Part shown: piece after piece, positions 43,208 to 51,518 of the stretch
Numbering within the stretch: position 1 is the stretch's first letter
Layout of the letters: each line of letters opens with the position of its first letter
From: Bradyrhizobium sediminis
Lineage (GTDB): Bacteria > Pseudomonadota > Alphaproteobacteria > Rhizobiales > Xanthobacteraceae
DNA: 64,000 nucleotides
Reading direction: 5' to 3'
Assembly (NCBI RefSeq): GCF_018736105.1
Contig: NZ_CP076135.1
Coordinates: forward strand, 1,424,001-1,488,000
Notes under the pieces: model-generated
Databases searched by the model: none
Seen by the model: only the letters and a program-made list of their open reading frames with translations
What the model was told of the DNA's origin: nothing
Translations under genes and position numbers: made by a program

Positions 43208-46129
43208 ATGCGCGCAAATGCGATTTCCTCGGTAGGGCGGCAAGGCAATTACTCCAACATAAGTCACCTGGCGACCGCGGCTGTCGCAGTTGTCCTGGCG
43301 GTGCTGTCTTCCGTCGGTGTAGCCTTTGCGCAGGTATCGCCGCCAACCGGCATCGTCGCCAACGGCAATGCGGTGGTGACCGGCTTCTCCGGCGCGCTGC
43401 CGCCGGCCAGCATCGCGCCGGGCGTCGATCCCGCCGACAAGACTTTCATCGATCTGCAAGGGCCGGCCGCGCGCGTTTTCGATCTGCAGGCGCCGGGCGC
43501 GCCGCCGCAGGCGCAATTGCTTACGGCGCCGAAGCCTTTCACCGTGACCGCAGGTCAGATCGGCCAGGTGTTCGGCGTTGCGCTCGACAACGCAACGCAG
43601 CCCAATATCTTCGTCGCGGCGACCTCGGCCTATGGGCTGCCGATCGTTGTCCCCGCAGGTGCCGGTCAACCGGTTCGCGTCAAGCAGGGCGGGCCCAACG
43701 CCGCCTTCATGCCGGGCCTTTTCGGACCGTCGCAGCTCGGCGGCGGCCCCGGTTCGATCTGGCGGATCGATGGCACGACCGGCGAGGTTCGTCTGTTCGC
43801 CAATGTGACGCTCGATGGCGCTGCCAATCCCGGGCCGGCGCTCGGCGGCCTCGCTTTCGATTCCGTCTCGAACACGTTGTTCGTCGCCGACCGCGCGACC
43901 GGAATGATCCACGCTTTTGATCCCACCGGAAAGGAACGCGGCCGCTACGATCACGGTGTCCAGGGGCGCGGTGCGGCCGGTCTGCCGCCTGTGGCCTATG
44001 ATCCCGCCAGCCGTCTCGACATCTCGAGCCCGAAATTCCGCACCGGCGATCCCGGCACCTGGGGCTATACCGCTTCGCCGCGGTTGATCTTCGGTCTCGG
44101 CGTTCGCAACGGGCGTCTCTATTATGCCGTCGCCAGGGACCTGCAGATCTGGTCGGTGGCGATCGCGCCGGATTTCGGCGGCGATCCGCGCCTCGAACTC
44201 AGCGTCGCGCCCGGACCGGGGCCGAGCGAAATTTCCAGGATCACCTTCGACGATCAGGGCCGCATGCTGCTCGCCGAGCGCGCGGCTCCCAGCGGCGCCG
44301 CCGACTTCACGGCGCTAACCATGGAAGCGACCGGTCGCGTGCTGCGCTATCTGCCGGCACCTCCCGGCACAGTCGGGCCGCAATGGCAGGAGCAGTCCGA
44401 CGAATATGCAATCGGTTTCGCGCGGCAGATGCGCAACGGCAATGGCGGCGTTGCCGTCGGTTTCGGTTACGACGAACTGGGCCGTATCGACCGCGCCGCC
44501 TGCGGCCAATTTCTTTGGTCGACCGGCGAACAACTGCGCAATGCCGTCGATCCCGCGCTCGCCGCGCTGCTCGCCCAAGGCGGCCCGGCTGACGTGAACG
44601 GCCTGCAAGGCAATGAGATTACCGCGGTCGTGCCGGCCAACACGCCGCCGCTGCAAAGCTACTTTGCCGATTACGACGACCAATTCCAGGACCCCGGCGC
44701 GCGCGGTCTCATCGGCGACATCGCGATCTTGCGCGTCTGCGGTCAGGCCGGCTTCATGCTGCCGGGCTGGTACCGGCCGCGGGTCGAGCTGCTGCCGGGA
44801 TTCTTCTGGTATCGGATGCACGGCAAGAAGCCGCCGAAGCTCGATTGCCCGCCCGGCTCCGGCAATCAGTGCGCCTGTCCGCCCGGCACGACACAACAGC
44901 CCGGATTCCAGTGCTGCCCGATAGGATTCTTTCCTGGCCCGAACGGGCAGTGCCAGTCGCCATGCCCGGACGGATCGACCGACCCCGGCCATGTCGAGGC
45001 GTGCTGGTCAGGCTTTGACCCCAGCACATTCGATCCCAACGACCTGACCAAGTTGACCTGTCTGGATGGCACCAAGGCGGTCCACGATGCCAATGGCTAT
45101 CATTGCCCGGCGTTCAAGATGCCGGTCTGTCCGGTTGGATACGAGCCGGATCCATCCAGCGCGCACGGCTGCAAGCCGACGGCTGCGGGGAAGGCTTGTT
45201 CGCAGCCCGGTCCCAATATGATCCAGCCTGGGCTCGACGGAAGTTGCCTGCAGCTCTGTCCGAGCGGATCCGCGGCTTTCTACGCCAATCAGTGCTGCCC
45301 TGACGGCACGCTGCCCGGCCCCGACGGCAAGTGCGACAAGCCAAAGCTGCCAGGCTGTCCGCCCGGCCAGTTGTCGTCGAAAGGCATTTGCTGTGAGCCG
45401 GGGTCCAAGCCGCAGCCCGACGGCAGTTGCTTCCCGATGAAGAAGCCATGTCCGCCCGAGCAGCTGTCGTCGAACGGCACCTGCTGCCCGGCCGGCACGA
45501 CACCGCAGCCGGATGGCAGCTGCGGCCCGCTGAAGAAGATATGTCCGCCCGAGCAACTGTCGTCGAGCGGTCAATGCTGCCCGTCCGGCACCAAGCCGCA
45601 GTCAGACGGCAGCTGCGGTCAGCTGGCGGGTTGCCCGCCTGGCACGACCACCAATGCGCTTACCGGCGAGTGCTGTCTGCCGCCGAGCGCGGTAGCCGGC
45701 ACCGCCGCCGCGTGCAGCTGTCCGCAAGGGCAATTCCTTGTCGACGGGAAATGCGTCACCAATGCCGCGCCGGTCACGCAACCGGGCGCCTGCTTCACCG
45801 GCTATGTCAAACTGCCGAACGGCTCATGCTGCCTCGCGGCCCAGGCGACGGCAGGCGGGCAGTGCTGCCCGTCCGGACAGAAGCCTGATGCCGACAAGCG
45901 GAAATGCGTGCCCGGAGGTCCGGCATTCGTGCCCGGCGGCATTCATGTTCCCGCGCCGGTCATCCTGCCGCGCGGCAAACGAGGCGGCCGGGAGTTTGTC
46001 CCGCCACCGCCGCGGATCGTGGTGCGGCCGCCGCCGAAGCGGTTCGTCCCGCCGAAGCGCTTTGTACCGAAGCCGATAGTTCGGCCGGCTCCAATCGCGC
46101 CACGCTTCCGCCAACAATTCGATCGGTGA
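43208..46129 (+). CDS. Large secreted protein: beta-propeller-like domain plus cysteine-rich repeats
   Basis: A 973-residue exported protein. Signal peptide about 1-41 (ATAAVAVVLAVLSSVGVAFA). Residues ~45-545 resemble an NHL/propeller-type domain (GLAFDSVSNTLFVADRATGM, IHAFDPTGKERG, ISRITFDDQGRMLLAER). Residues ~547-905 are Cys-rich: at ~716, ~747 and ~778 a 31-residue unit recurs (CPPxQLSSxGxCCxxGxxPQ, then PDGSC), flanked by diverged copies. The last ~65 residues are basic and Pro-rich (PPPRIVVRPPPKRFVPPK). AAGGA precedes the ATG. No catalytic motif seen. Probably a cell-surface or matrix protein; the architecture is not one I can name. Operon with the next gene. Confidence 0.85.
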   Translation: MRANAISSVGRQGNYSNISHLATAAVAVVLAVLSSVGVAFAQVSPPTGIVANGNAVVTGFSGALPPASIAPGVDPADKTFIDLQGPAARVFDLQAPGAPPQAQLLTAPKPFTVTAGQIGQVFGVALDNATQPNIFVAATSAYGLPIVVPAGAGQPVRVKQGGPNAAFMPGLFGPSQLGGGPGSIWRIDGTTGEVRLFANVTLDGAANPGPALGGLAFDSVSNTLFVADRATGMIHAFDPTGKERGRYDHGVQGRGAAGLPPVAYDPASRLDISSPKFRTGDPGTWGYTASPRLIFGLGVRNGRLYYAVARDLQIWSVAIAPDFGGDPRLELSVAPGPGPSEISRITFDDQGRMLLAERAAPSGAADFTALTMEATGRVLRYLPAPPGTVGPQWQEQSDEYAIGFARQMRNGNGGVAVGFGYDELGRIDRAACGQFLWSTGEQLRNAVDPALAALLAQGGPADVNGLQGNEITAVVPANTPPLQSYFADYDDQFQDPGARGLIGDIAILRVCGQAGFMLPGWYRPRVELLPGFFWYRMHGKKPPKLDCPPGSGNQCACPPGTTQQPGFQCCPIGFFPGPNGQCQSPCPDGSTDPGHVEACWSGFDPSTFDPNDLTKLTCLDGTKAVHDANGYHCPAFKMPVCPVGYEPDPSSAHGCKPTAAGKACSQPGPNMIQPGLDGSCLQLCPSGSAAFYANQCCPDGTLPGPDGKCDKPKLPGCPPGQLSSKGICCEPGSKPQPDGSCFPMKKPCPPEQLSSNGTCCPAGTTPQPDGSCGPLKKICPPEQLSSSGQCCPSGTKPQSDGSCGQLAGCPPGTTTNALTGECCLPPSAVAGTAAACSCPQGQFLVDGKCVTNAAPVTQPGACFTGYVKLPNGSCCLAAQATAGGQCCPSGQKPDADKRKCVPGGPAFVPGGIHVPAPVILPRGKRGGREFVPPPPRIVVRPPPKRFVPPKRFVPKPIVRPAPIAPRFRQQFDR

Positions 46130-46152
46130 TTTCAGTTCTGTCAGGAGGATCC

Positions 46153-46500
46153 ATGATGCGAGAAAAATTCACGTCGGCGATCATCGCGAAGCGATCAGCT
46201 CTTGCGATGGCAGGTCTTGTTCTCGCTGCCACGATAGGTGTCGCCAGCGCGAGCACCTCGACGGGATCGGCCGGCAACTCGACCTGGTTCAGCGTGCAAC
46301 CGTCCGTCAGGCTCGCTGAAGCGGAGGTGACGACCAAGAAGAATGTGAAGAAGCCGAAGGTGCGAGGATCAGGAAAGACCTGGCTCAATCCGCAGCCCGA
46401 ACCGCCCATGGGCCCCGCCAAGGTCGATAAGGGCGGAACCTGGTTGAACCCGCAGCCGGAGCCGCCGCGGCCGGTCACGGGCAGTAAGAAATTGAACTAG
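46153..46500 (+). CDS. Small secreted protein with duplicated TWLNPQPEPP motif
   Basis: A 115-residue protein. N-terminal signal peptide (RSALAMAGLVLAATIGVASA), then a basic linker (TTKKNVKKPKVRGSGK) and two copies of TWLNPQPEPP (about 79-88 and 98-107) separated by MGPAKVDKGG. The ATG at 46153 has a perfect AGGAGG site and follows the large cysteine-repeat gene by 23 bp, so they are co-transcribed. Pro/Trp repeats suggest a binding ligand for a protein surface or polysaccharide. Family not recognised. Confidence 0.75.
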   Translation: MMREKFTSAIIAKRSALAMAGLVLAATIGVASASTSTGSAGNSTWFSVQPSVRLAEAEVTTKKNVKKPKVRGSGKTWLNPQPEPPMGPAKVDKGGTWLNPQPEPPRPVTGSKKLN

Positions 46501-46520
46501 CTTCGCGCGCCGATGCGCAC

Positions 46521-46775
46521 TCAGTTGTTTGCCCCGGGTGTCTTGTTGGGCTTCACCGTCGGCACATTCTTCTTGTGAATCTCCGCCTTGCCGCCCCACG
46601 TCGGACTGCCGGGCGGGTTCACACAGCGGCAGGGCATCGGGACCGCTGACGGACGATCCTTCGGCGGCGGCTGGCATTCCCGCACCATCGGAAATGGGCA
46701 GGGCGCCGCCGATGCCGATTGAACAGACGGCAACAGGGCGACCGCGGCCAGCGCGAAAGCAAGTGTCATGCGCAT
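46521..46775 (-). CDS. Small secreted cysteine-containing protein
   Basis: An 84-residue protein with a signal peptide (MTLAFALAAVALLPSVQSAS, AA) and a short Pro-rich mature part with four cysteines (APCPFPMVRECQPPPKDRPS, MPCRCVNPPGSPTWGGKAE). GAGGG lies before ATG 46775. It converges on the WLNPQPEPP gene, with only 20 bp between the stops. Together with its own FixK-type box it mirrors the operon on the other strand. Confidence 0.7.
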   Translation of the reverse strand: MRMTLAFALAAVALLPSVQSASAAPCPFPMVRECQPPPKDRPSAVPMPCRCVNPPGSPTWGGKAEIHKKNVPTVKPNKTPGANN

Positions 46776-46836
46776 CGTTGAACCCTCAAACTCTTGTGCC
46801 CCGCGTTTATTCATATGCCTGCGCCGTCGCCCAACA

Positions 46837-46850
46837 TTGATGTGAGTCAA
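46837..46850. promoter_or_regulatory. FixK/FNR-type box upstream of the small cysteine protein
   Basis: TTGATGTGAGTCAA (TTGA-N6-TCAA). The centre is 68 bp upstream of the ATG at 46775 on the minus strand. A start 41.5 bp away falls near 46802, with TATGAAT at the -10 position. Good class II geometry. It could alternatively serve the plus-strand oxidoreductase gene at 47065, but the distance (about 220 bp) is less favourable. Confidence 0.65.
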
Positions 46851-47064
46851 CCGATACCGCGCCAGGGCAACGGAGCGAAATCATGCGATGCCCTGCGATT
46901 TGCGCGCAAAGCCAAAGTCGGTCTTGCGACGAATCCTTCGCGGGAGAGGGAATTCGGTACGATTGGCTGCATGTAGCGCTGCATTTGAATGACCGCCCGC
47001 TTGCAGCCTCCTTGAATTATCTGGTTAGGTGCGACGCCGGCCGTGCCGCGCGTGGGGGAAACAC

Positions 47065-48693
47065 ATGACCAATAATGGCGCAACGTCGCCCAACGACACT
47101 TCCGAATTCGACTACGTCATCGTCGGCGCCGGCTCGGCCGGATGCGTGCTCGCCAACCGCCTCAGCGCCGACGGCAAGCATTCGGTGCTGCTGCTCGAAG
47201 CCGGGCCGAAGGATACCAATCTGTGGATCCACGTGCCGCTCGGCTACGGCAAGCTGTTCAAGGAAAAGACCGTCAACTGGATGTACCAGACCGAGCCCGA
47301 ACCGGGGCTGAACGGGCGCCAGGTGTTTCAGCCGCGCGGCAAGGTGCTGGGCGGATCGAGTTCGATCAACGGCCTGTTGTACGTTCGCGGCCAGCACGAG
47401 GATTACGATCGCTGGCGGCAGCACGGCAACACCGGCTGGGGCTATGACGACGTATTGCCGTATTTCAAGAAGGCCGAAGACCAGCAGCGCGGCGCCGATG
47501 ATTTCCACGGCGCCGGCGGCCCGCTGCCGGTTTCCGACATGCTGCATGCCGACCCGCTGTCGGGGGCCTTCATCAAGGCGGCGACCGAGGCCGGCATCCC
47601 CGCCAATTCCGACTTCAACGGCGCGACCCAGGAAGGCGCCGGCTGGTTTCAGACCACGACGCGAAACGGCCGGCGGGCGAGCACCGCGGTGGCGTATCTT
47701 CATCCCGCCAGGGGACGCAGCAACCTGCACGTCGAGACATCAGCGCTGGCGCAGCGCCTGTTGTTCGAGGGCCGTCGCGCCGCCGCTGTCGAATACCGGC
47801 AGAACGGCGCGTTGCGCACCGCGCGGGCGCGCAAGGAAATCCTGGTCTCGAGCGGCGCCTATAACTCGCCGCAGCTGCTGCAGCTTTCCGGCGTCGGACC
47901 GGCGGAACTGTTGAAGAGCCACGGCATCGGCGTCGTGCTCGACGCGCCCGGCGTCGGCAACGACCTGCAGGACCACATGCAGGTCCGCATCGTGATGCTT
48001 TGCGCGCAGCCGATCACCCTCAACGATATTCTCAATCATCCTGTGCGGCGGATCATGGCCGGCGTGCGCTATGCGGCGTTCCGCAGGGGACCGCTGACGA
48101 TTGCCGCGGGTACCTCCGGCGCGTTCTTCAAGACCAACCCGCGGCTGGCGTCGCCCGACGTCCAGATTCACTTTCTGCCGTTCTCGACCGACAAAATGGG
48201 TGAAAAGCTGCATCCCTTTTCCGCCTTCAGCGCGTCGGTCTGCCAGGTGCGCCCCGAGAGCCGCGGTTCGCTTCGCATCCGGAGCGCCGACCCGATGGCG
48301 CCGCCGGAAATCCGCATCAACTACCTCGCGACCGAGACCGATCGCGCCGCCAATGTCGAAGGCCTCAAGATCCTGCGCAGGATCCTGGCCGCGCCGGCGC
48401 TCAAGCCCTTCGTGATCGAGGAGAAGGAACCGGGCGCGAAGGTGGTGAGCGACGAGGACCTGCTGGCGTTCTGCCGGCTGCGCGGCAACACGGTCTATCA
48501 CCCGGTCTCGACCTGCCGGATGGGCAACGATCCGCTGGCGGTGGTCGACCAGCGGCTTCGAGTCCGCGGCATCGAGGGCCTGCGCGTCGTCGATGCCTCG
48601 GTTATGCCGGACTTGGTGTCGGGCAATACCAACGCCCCCGTCATCATGATCGCCGAGAAGGCGTCCGACATGATCCTGCAGGACGCGCGGTAA
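47065..48693 (+). CDS. GMC-family oxidoreductase (choline/alcohol dehydrogenase-like)
   Basis: A 542-residue FAD enzyme. Dinucleotide motif DYVIVGAGSAGCVLANRLS, GMC signature 1 region GKVLGGSSSINGLLYVRGQ, signature 2 VSSGAYNSPQLLQLSGVGP, and the C-terminal catalytic His in GNTVYHPVSTCRMG with Asn in SGNTNAPVIMIAEKA. Length and layout are those of choline dehydrogenase/alkan-1-ol dehydrogenase relatives; the true substrate is open. ATG 47065 gives the normal N-terminus. Single gene, no betaine genes nearby. Confidence 0.94.
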   Translation: MTNNGATSPNDTSEFDYVIVGAGSAGCVLANRLSADGKHSVLLLEAGPKDTNLWIHVPLGYGKLFKEKTVNWMYQTEPEPGLNGRQVFQPRGKVLGGSSSINGLLYVRGQHEDYDRWRQHGNTGWGYDDVLPYFKKAEDQQRGADDFHGAGGPLPVSDMLHADPLSGAFIKAATEAGIPANSDFNGATQEGAGWFQTTTRNGRRASTAVAYLHPARGRSNLHVETSALAQRLLFEGRRAAAVEYRQNGALRTARARKEILVSSGAYNSPQLLQLSGVGPAELLKSHGIGVVLDAPGVGNDLQDHMQVRIVMLCAQPITLNDILNHPVRRIMAGVRYAAFRRGPLTIAAGTSGAFFKTNPRLASPDVQIHFLPFSTDKMGEKLHPFSAFSASVCQVRPESRGSLRIRSADPMAPPEIRINYLATETDRAANVEGLKILRRILAAPALKPFVIEEKEPGAKVVSDEDLLAFCRLRGNTVYHPVSTCRMGNDPLAVVDQRLRVRGIEGLRVVDASVMPDLVSGNTNAPVIMIAEKASDMILQDAR

Positions 48694-48845
48694 CGCGGCA
48701 GTGTGCCGTCGCGTCCTGGAGCGGAACTCGATCTCGACCGCCGGGCTTCAAGCAGCGAACCGGCCGGATCCCAAGCACAGCCCGCAGCCGGATCCCGGCA
48801 GGTCCCCCGACGAAGATTCATCGTGACAACGTCCCGGCACTTATA

Positions 48846-48863
48846 TAGTTCGTATGCGAACTA
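48846..48863. promoter_or_regulatory. Operator palindrome of the MarR-type regulator
   Basis: TAGTTCGTATGCGAACTA is a perfect inverted repeat of seven bases per arm around TATG. It lies 20 bp before the GTG of the marR-type gene and overlaps the likely core promoter (TATATAGT). Such TTCG(N4)CGAA palindromes are typical MarR-family operators, so negative autoregulation of the marR-hydratase operon is likely. Confidence 0.75.
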
Positions 48864-48883
48864 AATTTTGAGAGCCTGTCCTT

Positions 48884-49324
48884 GTGAGCTTCCGTCAGGA
48901 CCGCCGCCTGGTCTTTCTGCTCAACGTCGCGCAGCGCCGGCTGCAGCGGTGGGTGGCGACGCGGACCGAGAAAAGCGGGGTTACGGCTGCGCAGTCCGGG
49001 TTGCTCTTCATCCTGGGCCGGCGCGACGGCATGCTGATGGGCGAGGCGGGGGCGGCGCTCGACCTGGGACCGCCGGGCATCAGTGGGCTGGTGGACCGGA
49101 TGACGACGGCGAACCTGATCCAGCGGCGCGCCGATCCGGATGACGGGCGCGCGTGGCGCCTTTGGCTGACCTCTGCCGGCCGCGCGGCGCTCGCGCGCTC
49201 GAAAGCAGGGCTTTCCGACATCAACGCACGTCTCACCGAAGGGTTTACCGACGCGGAAATCGACGTCGTCGCGCGCTGGCTCGCCAGTGTGCAAACCAAA
49301 TTTCCAAAAGGAGAAGATGAATGA
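48884..49324 (+). CDS. MarR-family transcriptional regulator
   Basis: A 146-residue winged-helix regulator: dimerisation helices (RLVFLLNVAQRRLQRWVATR), HTH GEAGAALDLGPPGISGLVDR, wing MTTANLIQRRADPDDGRAWRLWLTSAG with the usual Asp-Asp-Gly-Arg tip. It starts at GTG 48884 and its stop overlaps the start of the enoyl-CoA hydratase gene (ATGA). With the palindrome just upstream it probably senses an acyl- or aromatic-CoA and controls its own operon. Confidence 0.93.
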   Translation: MSFRQDRRLVFLLNVAQRRLQRWVATRTEKSGVTAAQSGLLFILGRRDGMLMGEAGAALDLGPPGISGLVDRMTTANLIQRRADPDDGRAWRLWLTSAGRAALARSKAGLSDINARLTEGFTDAEIDVVARWLASVQTKFPKGEDE

Positions 49325-50100
49325 CTGAGCATATCAAGCTGGAAAACGACGGCGGGATCTTGAGTCTGACGATGGCGCGGCCGGACAAGAAGAATGCCTT
49401 GACCAACGCGATGTACGGTGCGTTGGCCGATGCGATCGAAGGTGCGGAGACCGACCCCGCCGTCCGCGTCCTGCTGATCCGGGGCGAGGGGGACATGTTT
49501 ACCGCCGGCAACGATGTCGGCGAGTTCGCTGCCATTGCCACCGGCGGAGTCCAGGGCGAGCGGCACGTCGGCCGCTTCCTGCAGGCCATCGCCCGATCGA
49601 GCCGCCCGTTGGTCGCAGCGGTTCAAGGGCGCGCCGTCGGCATAGGCACCACGATGTTGCTTCATTGCGACCTGGTGGTGCTCGCCGAGAATGCGCTGCT
49701 TTCAACGCCGTTCGTCAACCTGGCCCTGGTGCCGGAAGCCGCATCCAGCCTGCTGATGCCGCTGCGCATCGGCTATGCGCGTGCCTACGAGATGTTTGCT
49801 CTCGGTGAACCGGTGGATGCCGGGTCCGCAGTCACCTGGGGTCTCGCCAACCGGGTCGTGCCGTTGGACAAGCTTGACGCCGAGGCGAAGGCTCTCGCCG
49901 CACGCCTGGCCAGGCAGCCGGCGGGGGCTCTCGGCATGACCAAGCGGCTGATGCGGAATCCGGAGGTGCTGATGGCGCAGATCGTCGCGGAAAGCGAACG
50001 GTTCGCCGAGCGTCTGAAAACCGCGGAGGCGCGCGAGGCCTTCATTGCATTCGCCGAGCGCCGGCCCCCGGACTTCCTGAAGCTCGCGGATGCGCGCTAG
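49321..50100 (+). CDS. Enoyl-CoA hydratase/isomerase family protein
   Basis: A 259-residue crotonase-fold protein. Oxyanion-hole regions GEGDMFTAGNDVGEF and AVQGRAVGIGTTMLLHCDLV, then STPFVNLALVPEAASSLLMP with the Glu usually used in hydration. The C-terminal helix is GMTKRLMRNPEVLMAQIVAE. Acts on an acyl-CoA in fatty-acid or aromatic breakdown; substrate unknown. Coupled to the MarR-type regulator by an ATGA overlap. Confidence 0.93.
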   Translation: MTEHIKLENDGGILSLTMARPDKKNALTNAMYGALADAIEGAETDPAVRVLLIRGEGDMFTAGNDVGEFAAIATGGVQGERHVGRFLQAIARSSRPLVAAVQGRAVGIGTTMLLHCDLVVLAENALLSTPFVNLALVPEAASSLLMPLRIGYARAYEMFALGEPVDAGSAVTWGLANRVVPLDKLDAEAKALAARLARQPAGALGMTKRLMRNPEVLMAQIVAESERFAERLKTAEAREAFIAFAERRPPDFLKLADAR

Positions 50101-50131
50101 CGCGGAGGCAAGGTCGAGCGGCAGAGAATTC

Positions 50132-51508
50132 TCAGAGGACCTTGCCGGGATTGAGAATCCCGGCCGGATCGAGCGCCGTCTTGAGCCGCCGCATCACCGC
50201 GAGCTCGCTGTCGTTTCGGCAGACCGACAGATAAGGTTTCTTCTCCAGTCCGATGCCATGCTCGGCCGAGACGGAGCCGCCGAGCTTGCCGAGCGGGCCG
50301 TAGACCAGGGCCTCGATCTTCGGCCGCAACGCCAGATAGTCCTTCAGCGGCACCTGCACGATGACATGCAGATTGCCGTCGCCGAGATGACCGAAGATCC
50401 AGAGCTTGTGATCGCCGATCGCGGGCTGCAGATCCCCGCTCAAGGCGGCGACATATTGCTCCATCGCACTGATCGGCAGCGAAATGTCGAACACCACGGG
50501 CATGCCGCCGACCACGACCTGCGCGACGTCGTCGCGCAGCGCCCAGAAGGCGCGACGGTCGTTTTCGGACTGGGCGACGGCGGCATCTGAAATCAAATTG
50601 CCTTCCAGCGCCGATTCCAGCGCCGCCACGAAGCGTTCGGAGTCGAGTCTGGCGTTGGCGCCGAGGCTTTCGATCAGGACGTAATAGGGGTGGTCCTGGC
50701 TGACCGGCGGCTTGCCCTTGGCGGGCGCCGTCGTCACCAGGCGGTAGAACGATTGCCACATCACCTCGAAGGCCGACAGCGAGCCGCTCAGGTTCTGGTC
50801 CATGTGCTTGAGCAGTTTCGGCAGGCAATCGAAATCCGCGACCGCGACGATTGCGACGTCCTGCGCGGCTGGCTTTTCCCGCAGCCGCAGCACCAGCCGC
50901 GTGATCACCCCGAGCGTGCCCTCGGAGCCGATGAAGACCTGCTTGAGGTCGTAACCGGTATTGTTCTTGATCAGGTGGTTCATCGAGGAGACCACGGTGC
51001 CGTCCGCCAGCACCGCTTCGAGGCCGAGGATCATGTCGCGGGTCATGCCGTAGCGGATCACGCGGTTGCCGCCGGCATTGGTCGCGGCGTTGCCGCCGAT
51101 GGTCGCGCTGCCGCGGGCGCCGAGGTCGAGCGGAAAGCTCATGCCGTGTTCCTCGACGGCTTCCTGCAGCGTCTGCAGCACCACGCCGGCCTGAACCACG
51201 GCGGTGCGCTGCACCGGGTCGATGTCCTCGATCGCGCGCATCCGCTCCATCGACAGGATCACTTCGGCGGGCGCGGCATCGGCGCCGTGAACGAGGCCGG
51301 TGAGGCCGCCCTGGGTTACCACGGCCACGCCACGGTCGTGGCACCAGCGCAGCACGCGCGAGACCTCCTCGGTGGTTCGCGGGCGCACCAGCGCCTGTGC
51401 CTGCAGATTGTCCCAGCGTAACGCGCCGGCGGATCGCTTGGCGACTTCGGCCGCGTCCAGCACGCCGCCTTCGCCGACGATTCCGGTGAGAGCATCGATC
51501 ACGGGCAT
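50132..51508 (-). CDS. FAD-linked D-2-hydroxy acid dehydrogenase (GlcD family)
   Basis: A 458-residue protein. FAD_binding_4 domain with VVTQGGLTGLVHGADAAPAE and RGSATIGGNAATNAGGNRVI, RYGMTRDMILGLEAVLADGT. FAD-oxidase C domain with HLGDGNLHVIVQV and the end SAEHGIGLEKKPYLSVCRND. Closest to D-lactate/D-2-hydroxyglutarate-type dehydrogenases. It follows the ThDP-enzyme gene by 10 bp on the same strand, so the two probably form one pathway. Confidence 0.93.
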   Translation of the reverse strand: MPVIDALTGIVGEGGVLDAAEVAKRSAGALRWDNLQAQALVRPRTTEEVSRVLRWCHDRGVAVVTQGGLTGLVHGADAAPAEVILSMERMRAIEDIDPVQRTAVVQAGVVLQTLQEAVEEHGMSFPLDLGARGSATIGGNAATNAGGNRVIRYGMTRDMILGLEAVLADGTVVSSMNHLIKNNTGYDLKQVFIGSEGTLGVITRLVLRLREKPAAQDVAIVAVADFDCLPKLLKHMDQNLSGSLSAFEVMWQSFYRLVTTAPAKGKPPVSQDHPYYVLIESLGANARLDSERFVAALESALEGNLISDAAVAQSENDRRAFWALRDDVAQVVVGGMPVVFDISLPISAMEQYVAALSGDLQPAIGDHKLWIFGHLGDGNLHVIVQVPLKDYLALRPKIEALVYGPLGKLGGSVSAEHGIGLEKKPYLSVCRNDSELAVMRRLKTALDPAGILNPGKVL

Positions 51509-51518
51509 GGCGGCTTCC

